Source: JAKJBL01 sp964461335
GTDB taxonomy: Bacteria > Bacillota > Clostridia > Christensenellales > CAG-138
Direction: 5' to 3'
DNA length: 64,000 nucleotides
NCBI GenBank assembly: GCA_964461335.1
Contig: CAYWTY010000002.1
Location: 1 to 64,000, forward strand
This document shows, in pieces, positions 8,450 through 17,522 of this stretch. Each line of letters begins with the position of its first letter. Position 1 is the stretch's first letter. The notes below the pieces were generated by a model, which was not told where the DNA came from, did not search any database, and was given only the letters and a program-made list of their open reading frames with translations. The position numbers were made by a program, and so were the translations under genes.

Positions 8450-9183
8450 ATGACGCTAGCCCATTACCGCATGAAGAAGTTTTAGTTCTTTTAGAAAAAG
8501 CGCATAAAGGTGCTCAAGATGCAATGGATATGCTTGTGCGCCACAATACTGCGCTTGTAAAATCCATTGTTAAAAAATATCTTGGCAGAGGCGTAGAATT
8601 TGACGACCTTTACCAAATCGGCTGCCTCGGGCTTGTAAAAGCAATACAAAACTATGACGCAGAGTTTTCTGTGCGCTTTTCAACATATGCAGTACCTATG
8701 ATTGCAGGGGAGATTAAGCGCTTCCTGCGCGATGATGGGATGATTAAGGTAAGCCGCTCTGTTAAAGAGCTTGCAGTGCGCGCAGTAGCAGCACAGGAGC
8801 GCCTAAGGCGCACATTAGGCAGCGACCCGGGTATTTTGGAGCTTGCAAAAGAAGTTGACGCAGAGCCTGAAGAAATTGCTGTTGCGCTTGAGGCAATGCG
8901 CCCGCATCTGTCTATTTATGAACATGTGTATGACGATGGTTCTGAGGCAACGCTTCTTGACCGCATGGAGCATACAGGCGGAGAGGATAGTAGCGTGGTA
9001 GATAGGATACTTTTAAAAGAGCTTCTTTGCAAGCTCGAAGCGCGAGAACGCCAGCTTATTGTGCTGCGCTATTTTCAGGATAAAACGCAGTCTGAAATTG
9101 CGAAGCTCTTAGGCGTTTCCCAGGTGCAGGTGTCGCGCCTTGAAAGCAGGATTCTTAACAAGCTGCGCGAAGCTGCTCGTTAA
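8446..9183 (+). CDS. sigF: RNA polymerase sporulation sigma factor SigF (SpoIIAC)
   Basis: First forespore-specific sigma factor. The 245-residue protein has region 2 (GVEFDDLYQIGCLGLVKAI and the following FSTYAVPMIAGEIKRFLRDD), a region 3 helix-turn-helix, and region 4 with ERQLIVLRYF and SQVQVSRLES recognition helix. It overlaps spoIIAB by four bases. Its TAA shares the TTAA palindrome (9180-9183) with the stop of the convergent noc gene, so there is no space for a terminator between them. Confidence 0.97.
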   Translation: MNDASPLPHEEVLVLLEKAHKGAQDAMDMLVRHNTALVKSIVKKYLGRGVEFDDLYQIGCLGLVKAIQNYDAEFSVRFSTYAVPMIAGEIKRFLRDDGMIKVSRSVKELAVRAVAAQERLRRTLGSDPGILELAKEVDAEPEEIAVALEAMRPHLSIYEHVYDDGSEATLLDRMEHTGGEDSSVVDRILLKELLCKLEARERQLIVLRYFQDKTQSEIAKLLGVSQVQVSRLESRILNKLREAAR

Positions 9184-10073
9184 TCCTGTTCTTTTATTCT
9201 GCGCACGCGTATAAAAACATCTACTCCGTCAGATACATCGGTTTGCTCAAGGCTTACTTGCATACCTGCATCGCTAAGCTGTTTTACTGCAACTGAAATA
9301 GAGTTTAAAAAGAGCCTGTAATCTCTTAAATACCTAAGGATTTTGGGGCGGGGCGCTGCACCGTCCTGTTTTTCGTCATATAGGCGGTTAAGCGTCTTTT
9401 CTACAAGCTTTTCCGTATCTTTAACAGAAAGCGAACGGTTCTTTACGCGCTCAACTACCTGAAGCTGCGTAGCCTCATCCTTAAGCTTTAAAAGCGCGCG
9501 CGCATGGCGCTCTGTCATTCGCGCGTTTTGCATTGCATCCTTAACTTTTTGCGGAAGCCTTAAAACGCGCAGCTTGTTTGCAACAGCGGATTGGCTTTTT
9601 CCAAGGCGGGTTGCAAGCTCCTCCTGCGTAAGGTTGTAGTTTGAAATAAGGGTTTCGTAACACTCCGCCTCTTCAAGGTAGTGCAGGTTTTCACGCTGCA
9701 GGTTTTCAATAAGCGCAACAAGCGTACTCTCTTGTTCAACCATTACTGCTTCAACAAGGCAGGGCACTTCGCTCATCCCAAGGCGCTTGCAAGCGCGAAG
9801 CCTGCGCTCTCCTGCAACAAGCTCATACCCTTCGCCTACGCGCCTTACTACAAGCGGCTGAATAAGGCCGACTTGGCGGATGGATTCTGCAAGCTCGTCA
9901 AGCCCTTCTTCATCGAAGTTTTTTCTTGGCTGGTTGGGGTTTGGGCGGATTTCATCAAGCTGGAGCCGCATAAGCTTGCGGCTGCTTTCGCCCGGAAACT
10001 CCATACCTATATTGCGCTGCTTGCTGCTTTTAGCAGGCTCGGGCTTGTCCTTTAAAAAATCAAATACTGCCAT
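9180..10073 (-). CDS. noc: Nucleoid occlusion protein Noc (ParB family)
   Basis: ParB-fold CTPase expected to bind Noc sites and block division over the nucleoid. After an N-terminal ParB/Srx domain (NPNQPRKNF, GYELVAGERRLRACK) comes the helix-turn-helix. Here the residues GKSQS...ANKLR and TERHARALL carry Q, K and R where chromosomal ParB/Spo0J usually has R, T and G; those are the residues reported to switch parS to Noc-site specificity. The start at 10073 (MAVFDFLKDK) follows GGGAGGGAG, and this short amphipathic N terminus fits membrane targeting as in Noc. Position next to rsmG-mnmG also matches Bacillus noc. A Noc-site-like sequence lies just upstream. Confidence 0.88.
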   Translation of the reverse strand: MAVFDFLKDKPEPAKSSKQRNIGMEFPGESSRKLMRLQLDEIRPNPNQPRKNFDEEGLDELAESIRQVGLIQPLVVRRVGEGYELVAGERRLRACKRLGMSEVPCLVEAVMVEQESTLVALIENLQRENLHYLEEAECYETLISNYNLTQEELATRLGKSQSAVANKLRVLRLPQKVKDAMQNARMTERHARALLKLKDEATQLQVVERVKNRSLSVKDTEKLVEKTLNRLYDEKQDGAAPRPKILRYLRDYRLFLNSISVAVKQLSDAGMQVSLEQTDVSDGVDVFIRVRRIKEQD

Positions 10074-10181
10074 TGTGCTCCCTCCCATGCGAGTCATTCT
10101 ACATAAAACTTAAGAATCCTGCATTAAAACAAAAGTAGGCGTGTTTCACCAAAAATACCTGTTATTCTCAAGGCTTGGATT

Positions 10182-10195
10182 ATTTCCCGGGCAAC
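10182..10195. promoter_or_regulatory. Noc-binding-site-like sequence beside noc
   Basis: ATTTCCCGGGCAAC differs at 2 of 14 positions from the Bacillus Noc site ATTTCCCGGGAAAT, and the first ten bases match exactly. It lies between rsmG and noc. An 8-base half parS (TGTTTCAC, 10142-10149) is 40 bases away but a sequence that short is expected by chance in a window this size. Confidence 0.5.
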
Positions 10196-10205
10196 TATTA
10201 GGCAG

Positions 10206-10886
10206 TTAAAGCGGCCTGCGGCTTGGTTCGCCCGGCTTTCTCGGGTAGAGTTGATGCGTCTTTTTGTACTTTTTAGCAAGTACAAGGCTGCGCTCGCCGT
10301 ATTCAAGAGACATTTCTTTTATATTGAGCGTACAAAAGAGCTTTTCACACGCTTCATTTGCAAGCGCAGCTTCCTCTTTTGCAGCTTTCCCCTTGTAGCA
10401 AATTGCGCTTCCGCCTACTTTAACAAAGGGCAGGGTAAGCTCAAGGAGCGTATTAAGCTTTGCAACTGCACGCGAGAGCGCAATATCATACTGTTCTCTA
10501 TGGGTAGGCTGCCTTGCAGCTTCCTCAGCGCGGCTATGCAATACGCTTGCATTAAGGTCAAGCGCATTAAGAACTTCTTTTAAGAACTCGATGCGCTTAC
10601 TTTGGCTTTCAAGGAGCGTAAGCTTAATATCAGGCCTTGCAATTAAAAGCGGTATCCCTGGGAAACCTGCGCCTGTGCCAATATCAATGCAAGAAGCGCC
10701 AACTTCAATATAGGGGAGAGCAAGAAGGGAGTCTATATAATGCTTTTCAACAACCTCAAGTGGCTCTGTTATGCGCGTTAAGTTCACTTTTTCGTTTGCT
10801 TTAATAAGCAGGTTGTAATACTTTAAAAGCTGCTCGTGCGCTAAAGGCGTAAGTTCGGGCAGGTGTTTTTCAAGAAGCGCCTTCAT
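10206..10886 (-). CDS. rsmG: 16S rRNA (guanine-N7)-methyltransferase RsmG
   Basis: Methylates N7 of the conserved guanine near position 527 of 16S rRNA using SAM. The SAM-binding motif IDIGTGAGFPGIPLLI and the DIALSRAVAKLNTLLE segment identify the family. Start 10886 (MKALLEKHL) overlaps the mnmG stop by ATGA, giving 226 residues, a usual length. Co-transcribed with mnmG and probably noc. Confidence 0.97.
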   Translation of the reverse strand: MKALLEKHLPELTPLAHEQLLKYYNLLIKANEKVNLTRITEPLEVVEKHYIDSLLALPYIEVGASCIDIGTGAGFPGIPLLIARPDIKLTLLESQSKRIEFLKEVLNALDLNASVLHSRAEEAARQPTHREQYDIALSRAVAKLNTLLELTLPFVKVGGSAICYKGKAAKEEAALANEACEKLFCTLNIKEMSLEYGERSLVLAKKYKKTHQLYPRKPGEPSRRPL

Positions 10887-12763
10887 GCATGCCTTGCCTG
10901 CGCCTTGCGCCAAATTAAAAGCACTGCTACATCAGCAGGTGATACCCCAGGGATGCGCCCTGCAGCGCCAATGCTTTTCGGCCTTCGCGCTGCAAGCTTC
11001 TGCCGTGCCTCTGTTCTTAAGCCGCTTATACTTAAATAATCCGCATCCTGCGGAAGCGACGCGCCCTCAAGCGCTTGCATGCGCTTAACCTGTTCAAACT
11101 GTTTTTCGATATACCCGCCGTAATGCGCCATAATTTCAAGCTGCTCAAGCGCATTGGCTTCAAGCTCAGGTAGGAAATTATAAAGCGAGAGCAGCTCAGT
11201 ATAGCGTACGCCCTTGCGCTTTAAAAGCTCAAAAAGCCGTATTCCGCTTTTAGCTGGTGGCTCGCCTTTTTGTTTAAGGTAAAGTTGAAGCAGAGCATCA
11301 GGCGGCACAACTTTTTCAAGGCGCTTTAGCGCATTTTCGAGCTCTTCGCGTTTTCTTAACAAAAGCGTATAGCGCTCTTGTGAAATAAGCCCTGTATCTT
11401 TTGCAAGCTCAGTCAGGCGCAAATCCGCATTATCCTGCCTTAGGATGAGCCGAAACTCAGCGCGCGATGTCATCATGCGATAGGGTTCATCAACGCCTTT
11501 TATTGTAAGGTCGTCAACCATAACTCCTATGTAAGCATCAGAGCGCGAGAGCAAAAACTGCGCTTTGCCTAAAAGCCAGTTAGCTGCATTTATAGCTGCA
11601 TAAAGCCCTTGGCCTGCTGCTTCCTCATAGCCTGAGGTGCCGTTAATTTGCCCTGCGCAATAAAGCCCCTCTATGTCCTTCTTTGAAAGCGTTGCAGTAA
11701 GTGCAGTAGGGTCAATGCAGTCGTATTCAATTGCATAGCCCGGCCGCGCAACCTCGCATTCTTCAAGCCCTTTGATTGTGCGAAGCGCCTTAAGCTGCAC
11801 ATCAGCAGGCAGGCTTGTGCTCATGCCTTGGACATACATTTCGCTCGTTGAAAGGCCTTCAGGCTCTATAAAAACCTGGTGGCGCTCCTTATCTTTAAAG
11901 CGCACGATTTTATCTTCTATTGAGGGGCAGTACCTAGCGCCTGTACCCTCTATAATGCCTGCATACATAGGCGAGCGGTGAAGGTTAGCGCGAACAATTT
12001 CATGTGTTGCTTCGTTTGTGTATGTAAGGTGGCAGGGGGTCTGCACCATTTCACGCTCTTTTGTAAGGAAGGAAAACGCCTGCATAGGGGTATCGCCATC
12101 CTGCCGCTGCATTTTGGAATAATCAATGCTCTTGCCCAAAATGCGGGCAGGCGTGCCTGTTTTAAACCGCATAAGCGTAAAGCCGAGTTCCTCAAGCGCG
12201 CTTGATAGCCCCTCTGCACGCATATAGCCTGCTGGGCCGCTAGCTTGCTGCCAGTCGCCTATTAAGATGCGGCTTTTAAGGTATACGCCTGTGCAAAGAA
12301 GAAGCGCACGCGTATTTATTTTTGCGCCAGCAGTTGTGAGTATGCCTGTAACCTTGCCGCCCTTTACAAGTATGCGCTCACATTCGCCCTGCATAAGCGT
12401 AAGGCGCGGCTCTGTTTCAAGCGTTAGCTTCATGCGCTCGTGGTAGCGGCGCTTATCCATTTGGCCGCGCAGCGAATATACGGCAGGCCCTTTGCCTGTG
12501 TTTAGCATTCTAAGCTGAATTAAAGTATCGTCTGCAGCAAACCCCATTTCACCGCCAAGCGCATCTATTTCGCGCACAAGGTGCCCCTTGCTTGTTCCGC
12601 CTATTGCAGGGTTGCAGGGCATAAGGCCTATGCTATCAAGGTTAAGTGTAATTAAAAGCGTGGAAAACCCCATGCGGCTTAAGGCAAGCCCTGCTTCGCA
12701 GCCTGCGTGGCCGCCGCCAACAACAAGCGCGTCATAGCTTCCAGCGCTGTAATAGCTTTGCAT
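10883..12763 (-). CDS. mnmG: tRNA uridine-5-carboxymethylaminomethyl modification enzyme MnmG
   Basis: FAD-dependent subunit of the MnmE-MnmG complex that modifies wobble U34 of certain tRNAs. The FAD motif VVGGGHAGCEA is near residues 14-24, the GidA signatures CNPAIGGTSKGHL and GTGARYCPSIEDKI follow, and the helical C terminus is complete. I place the start at 12763 (MQSYYSAG) because AAGGAGGG is 7 bases upstream, giving 626 residues as in other bacteria; an upstream extension of 97 residues is spurious. MnmE is not in the window. Confidence 0.97.
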   Translation of the reverse strand: MQSYYSAGSYDALVVGGGHAGCEAGLALSRMGFSTLLITLNLDSIGLMPCNPAIGGTSKGHLVREIDALGGEMGFAADDTLIQLRMLNTGKGPAVYSLRGQMDKRRYHERMKLTLETEPRLTLMQGECERILVKGGKVTGILTTAGAKINTRALLLCTGVYLKSRILIGDWQQASGPAGYMRAEGLSSALEELGFTLMRFKTGTPARILGKSIDYSKMQRQDGDTPMQAFSFLTKEREMVQTPCHLTYTNEATHEIVRANLHRSPMYAGIIEGTGARYCPSIEDKIVRFKDKERHQVFIEPEGLSTSEMYVQGMSTSLPADVQLKALRTIKGLEECEVARPGYAIEYDCIDPTALTATLSKKDIEGLYCAGQINGTSGYEEAAGQGLYAAINAANWLLGKAQFLLSRSDAYIGVMVDDLTIKGVDEPYRMMTSRAEFRLILRQDNADLRLTELAKDTGLISQERYTLLLRKREELENALKRLEKVVPPDALLQLYLKQKGEPPAKSGIRLFELLKRKGVRYTELLSLYNFLPELEANALEQLEIMAHYGGYIEKQFEQVKRMQALEGASLPQDADYLSISGLRTEARQKLAARRPKSIGAAGRIPGVSPADVAVLLIWRKAQARHA

Positions 12764-12827
12764 TAGGGCCCTCCTTTCGCTTATTTCGCTGCGTGTATGC
12801 AGATAATTTTGAATAAGTCCAGCAACG

Positions 12828-12856
12828 AGTATAGCAGAATAACGCCATTTTAACAA
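12828..12856 (-). promoter_or_regulatory. Sigma-A type promoter of mnmG-rsmG-noc
   Basis: Minus-strand TTGTTA (12851-12856), a 17-base spacer and TATACT (12828-12833), about 65 bases before the mnmG start. It would drive mnmG and the two genes behind it. Confidence 0.65.
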
Positions 12857-12935
12857 GCGTACAGGGTTCGGGTCTGTTGCTTTTGGCAGTTTGCATGTAT
12901 ACTGTAAATTGTATAAAGAATAAGTAAAGGGGCAA

Positions 12936-14039
12936 ATGATGGTTTCAAACGTATACTTTAGCGATATGCGCACACAGATTGGCGAAAGCCTGCTGACAAA
13001 GCTCAATGCACTTATGCTTGCAGCAGGTATAGAAAAGATAGACTTCAAACACAAATATGCTGCAATAAAGCTGCATTTTGGCGAGCCAGGGAACCTTGCG
13101 TTTTTAAGGCCGAACTATGCAAGGGTTGTTGCATCGCTTGTTGAAAAGCTTGGAGGGAGACCCTTTTTAACAGACTGCAACACGCTCTATGTAGGTGGGC
13201 GAAAGAATGCGCTAGACCACCTTGAGGCAGCGTATCAAAACGGCTTTACGCCCTATTCAACAGGCTGCCATGTAATAATTGGCGATGGGCTTAAGGGAAC
13301 TGACGAAATTATAGTGCCTATACCAGGGGGCGAGCTTTTACACGAGGCGCGCATAGGCCGCGCAATTATGGATGCGGATATTTTTATATCGCTCAACCAT
13401 TTCAAAGGGCACGAGTCTACAGGCTTTGGAGGCGCGCTCAAAAATATAGGCATGGGCTCAGGCTCGCGCTCAGGGAAGATGGCTATGCACTCAAACGGCA
13501 AAGTAAAGGTGAGCAAGCGCAGCTGCATAAAATGCAAAGTCTGCAGCCGAGTTTGCGCGCATGACGCGCAGTCGTTTGATACAGGCGTTTGCGTAGTTGA
13601 TTTAGAAAAATGCGTTGGCTGCGGCCGCTGCCTTGGCGTATGCCCTGTTGATGCGATTTACCCGGCAACAGATAGCGCAAAAGAGCTGCTCAATAAAAAA
13701 ATTGCAGAATACTCAGCTGCTGTGCTTTACGGCAGGCCGCATTTTCATATAAGCCTTGTTGTGGATGTTTCGCCCTATTGCGATTGTCACAGCGGAAATG
13801 ATGCTGCAATTGTGCCTGACCTTGGCATGTACGCCTCGTTTGACCCTGTTGCGCTTGATGTTGCATGCGCTGATGCAGTAAATAACGCTAAGCCCATTTT
13901 AAACAGCATGCTTGGCGAAGTTGAGCGCAAAGGCGATTGTTTTACGGATCTCTTCCCGATTACGGATTGGCGCACATGCATTGAACACGCAGTTAAGCTT
14001 AATATAGGCTCAGCTGAGTATAAGCTTATTAAGGTATAG
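12936..14039 (+). CDS. DUF362 family protein with two [4Fe-4S] ferredoxin motifs
   Basis: Contains a DUF362 domain interrupted by a bacterial ferredoxin segment around residues 188-235: CIKCKVCSRVCAHDAQ and CVGCGRCLGVCPVDAI each give a four-cysteine cluster site. Such proteins are common in anaerobes and presumed to be redox proteins, but no reaction is established. 367 residues. Two adjacent ATG codons (12936, 12939) follow AAAGGGG. It is divergent from mnmG and ends at a good terminator. Confidence 0.9.
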   Translation: MMVSNVYFSDMRTQIGESLLTKLNALMLAAGIEKIDFKHKYAAIKLHFGEPGNLAFLRPNYARVVASLVEKLGGRPFLTDCNTLYVGGRKNALDHLEAAYQNGFTPYSTGCHVIIGDGLKGTDEIIVPIPGGELLHEARIGRAIMDADIFISLNHFKGHESTGFGGALKNIGMGSGSRSGKMAMHSNGKVKVSKRSCIKCKVCSRVCAHDAQSFDTGVCVVDLEKCVGCGRCLGVCPVDAIYPATDSAKELLNKKIAEYSAAVLYGRPHFHISLVVDVSPYCDCHSGNDAAIVPDLGMYASFDPVALDVACADAVNNAKPILNSMLGEVERKGDCFTDLFPITDWRTCIEHAVKLNIGSAEYKLIKV

Positions 14040-14062
14040 CAGCACTTTAAGCGGAACCAAAC

Positions 14063-14086
14063 AAAAGCGCCGAATGGCGCTTTTTA
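14063..14086 (+). terminator. Intrinsic terminator after the DUF362 gene
   Basis: Stem AGCGCC (14066-14071) and GGCGCT (14076-14081) with a GAAT loop, followed by a run of T on the plus strand and preceded by A on the left, so it may also act on the minus strand for the converging gene. Confidence 0.8.
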
Positions 14087-14111
14087 TTTGGGGTTTTATA
14101 AAGATGCCTGC

Positions 14112-14798
14112 TTAAAACGGAAGCTCAATAGTTTTCCCAACAGGCGGTGGCGGTAAAAGCGTTGTATAAGGGGATATTTCATCATAAAAGCGCTGTGGCG
14201 GGTTAAACTCCTCCCCAAAGTGCATTGGCATAAAATACTTAGGCTTAAGCGCTTCTAAAAACATCACTGCGCCCCTAAAATAGTCGCTGCCCATTCTTTT
14301 ATCAACAGGGAAGAAGGCAAGCTGAAGCTCTTTAACGCCTGCTTGAATACGCGAAAGCTCGTTTAAAAAATCCGCCTTTGCGCTAAGCACATATTCTTTT
14401 GTGCTCTCATCAGCCCAATGCCAGAAATTAAGGTCGCCAGCATGGAATATGGAGTGTTCGCCCCATTTTATATGGAAGCTTATGCCCTCGTCAGTACTTC
14501 CGCATGCATTAATCTGCATGCCGTTTACATTTGCATGTTCGCCTGGGTTTAGCGTAACAGCTTCTTTTTTAGCAGGCACATCAAACGATACTGCAAATTT
14601 TGCGCCTAAAAGCTCCCAAATATCTTTTGAGTAATGGTCGCTGTGGCTGTGGCTTACAAGCGCTGTAATGCTGTGCTTTTCACTAAGCGCCTTAGCGCCA
14701 AGCATTGAGTGTGCTTTAGGGTTAAAGCAGTCAAGTATGAGCATATCGTTATTTTGCATAAGCGCGAAGCCGCTGTTTTTAAGGTAAGTTAGCTGCAT
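14112..14798 (-). CDS. Metallo-beta-lactamase fold hydrolase
   Basis: Small MBL-fold protein with the metal motif HSHSDH (in LVSHSHSDHYS), HAGDLNFWH and a late MPMHFG histidine; 229 residues. It resembles the UlaG-like branch but the substrate is unknown. The ATG at 14798 is 6 bases after AAGGTG; a GTG at 14807 is part of that ribosome site, so it is less likely the start. It follows the SPFH gene by a few bases and is probably in the same operon. Confidence 0.85.
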   Translation of the reverse strand: MQLTYLKNSGFALMQNNDMLILDCFNPKAHSMLGAKALSEKHSITALVSHSHSDHYSKDIWELLGAKFAVSFDVPAKKEAVTLNPGEHANVNGMQINACGSTDEGISFHIKWGEHSIFHAGDLNFWHWADESTKEYVLSAKADFLNELSRIQAGVKELQLAFFPVDKRMGSDYFRGAVMFLEALKPKYFMPMHFGEEFNPPQRFYDEISPYTTLLPPPPVGKTIELPF

Positions 14799-14813
14799 TT
14801 TATTCACCTTAGG

Positions 14814-15692
14814 CTATTGGTTTAAGTCGAAGCTTATTAAGGGGTTTGAGCCGCTTTGTACCTGCGGCAGCTTGCCATCCCATTTTTTTATTGTTTCGTA
14901 GTTAATAAGTTCTTTTGAGAGCGACTCTGCAAGCTTGCGGTTCGCTTCAGACTGTGCCGCGGCTTCAACAGCAATTCGCTTTGCACGCGCCTCTGCTTCA
15001 ATAACTGCAGCTTCTGCTTCAGCTTCTGCTGCAATAAGTTTTTGCCTTGCAGCAGCTTGTGCAATAACAATTGCCTGCTCCTGTTCTGTGCGCGCTTTAA
15101 TGAGGTTCTGCTCTGCGACCTGCTTTTGCTCAATCGCATTAATATACTCGTCTGAAAAATCCCAGTCAATTATATTTAAGTCTTCAACAATTATTCCAGA
15201 GGGCTGCATTTTTGCCTTTATATACTCATCAAGCATAACAGAGACCATGCTGCGCTCTGATACTAAAGTGCTTGCTGTATACTGGGCAACAACTGCTTTT
15301 AGCACCTCGTGAATTGCGGGTACAACAAGCACGTTTTCATATGCTGCGCCTAAGTTCTTATAAATAGAATAGCCCATGCCTCTGTCAATGCGGTAGTTGA
15401 CTGCAATTACTGCTGAAATCGTCTGCAAATCCTTTGAAAACGCCTGCGTGTTGACTTCAAGCTTAACAATGCGGTTGTCGATTTGAACAACCCTCTGTGC
15501 AAAGGGTATTTTAACATGCATGCCTTCTTGGAGCACAAGCTCGCTTACTTTGCCAAGTGTAACAAGTACGCCTGTATGCCCTGCAGGTATAATTACAACG
15601 CTCCCTAATGCAAGCACAGCAAGTATGAGCAGAGAAAGAACAGAAGCAGTAAGTTTTTTTATAGAAAGCGTACCATCTTTATTTTTAAACAT
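14814..15692 (-). CDS. SPFH/prohibitin family membrane protein
   Basis: N-terminal membrane helix (residues about 14-35) followed by an SPFH domain (GHTGVLVTLGKVSE, QTISAVIAVNYRID) and a long alanine/glutamate-rich coiled coil (about 185-250), like HflC and prohibitins. Such proteins form large membrane rings that hold proteases or organise lipid domains. AGGAGGT lies 4 bases before the ATG. No FtsH is adjacent; the partner here appears to be the downstream MBL-fold gene. Divergent from the flippase gene. Confidence 0.88.
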   Translation of the reverse strand: MFKNKDGTLSIKKLTASVLSLLILAVLALGSVVIIPAGHTGVLVTLGKVSELVLQEGMHVKIPFAQRVVQIDNRIVKLEVNTQAFSKDLQTISAVIAVNYRIDRGMGYSIYKNLGAAYENVLVVPAIHEVLKAVVAQYTASTLVSERSMVSVMLDEYIKAKMQPSGIIVEDLNIIDWDFSDEYINAIEQKQVAEQNLIKARTEQEQAIVIAQAAARQKLIAAEAEAEAAVIEAEARAKRIAVEAAAQSEANRKLAESLSKELINYETIKKWDGKLPQVQSGSNPLISFDLNQ

Positions 15693-15800
15693 CTTGACCT
15701 CCTAGATATAGAAGCTGCGGAATAAAACCCGGCATGCTCAGTATATCATAGTCATGGGCGGCAAATAAGAAATAGTTTTTTTGCTGTATTGCCTTCAAGG

Positions 15801-15828
15801 TTGGCAAACCCCGAAAATCTGCTATACT
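15801..15828 (+). promoter_or_regulatory. Sigma-A type promoter of spoVB-mazG
   Basis: TTGGCA (15801-15806), 16-base spacer, TATACT (15823-15828). The leader then has a hairpin with AGGCGC/GCGCCT arms (about 15843-15871) before the AGGGAG ribosome site. Confidence 0.6.
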
Positions 15829-15888
15829 GTATGGAGCAAAGCAGGCGCTTACTTTAAGCGTTTTTGCGCCTACATTTAGGGAGCATTA

Positions 15889-17514
15889 ATGGAAAAACGG
15901 ACTTTCGTGCGCGGCGCGGCTGTGCTTGCAATAGCCGGGCTGCTTGTTAAATTTATAGGCGCTATATACCATATCCCGCTTGCAAACCTTGTAGGCGTAG
16001 GTGCAATGCGCTATTACGACATTGTATACCGCTACTATGCATGGCTTTTGGTAATTTCCTCAGCAGGGCTGCCTACTGCAATTTCAAAGCTTGTTTCAGA
16101 ACGCGTAACGCTCCATGATTATAGGGGCGGGCGGCAAGTTTTTAAAACTGCATTCAGGCTGCTTCTTATTGTAGGCGTGCTTACATCGCTCTTAATGTAT
16201 TTTGGCGCAGGGCTGCTCTCAGGCATTTCCTACCCTGCAAATGCATCAGCTGAAATTGCAAAACAAGCGCTCTCGTTTAGGGCGCTTGCACCTGCACTGC
16301 TTTTTGTTTCGCTTATGTGCGCATATCGCGGCTATCTCCAGGGGATGCAGCAAATGACAGGCACAGCAGTCTCCCAGGTTGCAGAGCAGCTTTTTAAGCT
16401 TGCAGCCGGCTTTGCGCTTGCAAAACTGCTTCTTCCACGCGGGCCTGAATATGCGGCAATGGGCGCGCTAATTGGCGTAAGCATATCAGAGTTTATTGCG
16501 CTTATAATTATCTTTATATTTTATATAAGGCGCAGGCAAAGCTTTATTGAGCCACAAAGCGCAAAGGTAAAGCCGGAGACATCCGCACTTCCTATAAGCA
16601 GGCAGATTTTACTTATTGCTGTGCCTGTTACAATTGGCGCATCTATTATGCCCTTAACAGGCATACTCGACAGCGCGCTTATTATTAGAACTCTTGAAGG
16701 TATAGGCTTTAGTGTAGATGCTGCAGGCGAAGCGTACTCGCTTTTATACTCCTATGTAACGCGCGTAATCAACATGCCTGCTGTGCTTACAGTTGCGCTT
16801 GCAATGAGTTTAGTGCCTGCAATTTCTTCCTATGTTGCAAAAAAGGAGTTCAAGCTTGTAAAAAATGCAGCATTAACAGGTATGAAGCTTGCTCTAATAA
16901 TTGGTACGCCATGTGCAGTAGGGCTTTATGTGCTTGCAGAGCCAATACTCAGCATGCTTTATTCTTCGCTTACACAAGTGCAGCTTAGTGTTGCTGCTGA
17001 CCTTATGCGAACAGCCTGCGTAGGCATTGTGTTCCTTTCGCTTGTTCAGGCGCTCACAGGCATTATCCAGGGGATAGGCAAGCCATATGTGCCTGTAATA
17101 AATTTGGTTTTTGGCAGCATACTCAAGGTTATTACTCTGCTCGTGCTTATGCGGCGGCCGGAGATTAACATTCAAGGGGCTGCTGTTTCAACAGTTGTGT
17201 GCTATGCAGTAGCAGGCATACTCGACATTATATACCTTGTGCGAAAAACCGGCCTAGCGCTTAATATATTTGATGTGTTTATAAAACCTGTGTTTTCCTC
17301 AGCGCTTATGGGTGTTGCTGTATATGCGCTCTATACTTTCCTTGTTGCGCGAATAAGCCCTACGCTTGCAACACTATTTGCAGTTGCAATTGGTGTAGCG
17401 CTTTATGCAGCTCTGTTTTTAGGCCTAAAGATGATGAATGCGAATGACCTTGCGTTTATCCCCGGCGGCAGCAGGCTTAAAGCATTAATGGGTCAGCCCA
17501 AAAGGAGGCGTTAA
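15889..17514 (+). CDS. spoVB: SpoVB-like MOP/MATE-fold lipid II flippase
   Basis: Polytopic membrane protein of 541 residues with about fourteen hydrophobic segments, belonging to the polysaccharide biosynthesis/MviN-like flippase group. SpoVB and its paralogue YabM are involved in moving lipid-linked precursors, in sporulation for cortex peptidoglycan. The order flippase-mazG-hup matches the yabM-yabN-yabO region of Bacillus and the spoVB-mazG-hup order of Clostridia. The protein begins FVRGAAVLAIAGLLVKFIGA, typical of the family. Whether it acts in the spore or in the vegetative wall is not decided by sequence. Confidence 0.88.
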   Translation: MEKRTFVRGAAVLAIAGLLVKFIGAIYHIPLANLVGVGAMRYYDIVYRYYAWLLVISSAGLPTAISKLVSERVTLHDYRGGRQVFKTAFRLLLIVGVLTSLLMYFGAGLLSGISYPANASAEIAKQALSFRALAPALLFVSLMCAYRGYLQGMQQMTGTAVSQVAEQLFKLAAGFALAKLLLPRGPEYAAMGALIGVSISEFIALIIIFIFYIRRRQSFIEPQSAKVKPETSALPISRQILLIAVPVTIGASIMPLTGILDSALIIRTLEGIGFSVDAAGEAYSLLYSYVTRVINMPAVLTVALAMSLVPAISSYVAKKEFKLVKNAALTGMKLALIIGTPCAVGLYVLAEPILSMLYSSLTQVQLSVAADLMRTACVGIVFLSLVQALTGIIQGIGKPYVPVINLVFGSILKVITLLVLMRRPEINIQGAAVSTVVCYAVAGILDIIYLVRKTGLALNIFDVFIKPVFSSALMGVAVYALYTFLVARISPTLATLFAVAIGVALYAALFLGLKMMNANDLAFIPGGSRLKALMGQPKRRR

Positions 17515-17522
17515 GTAAAAGA

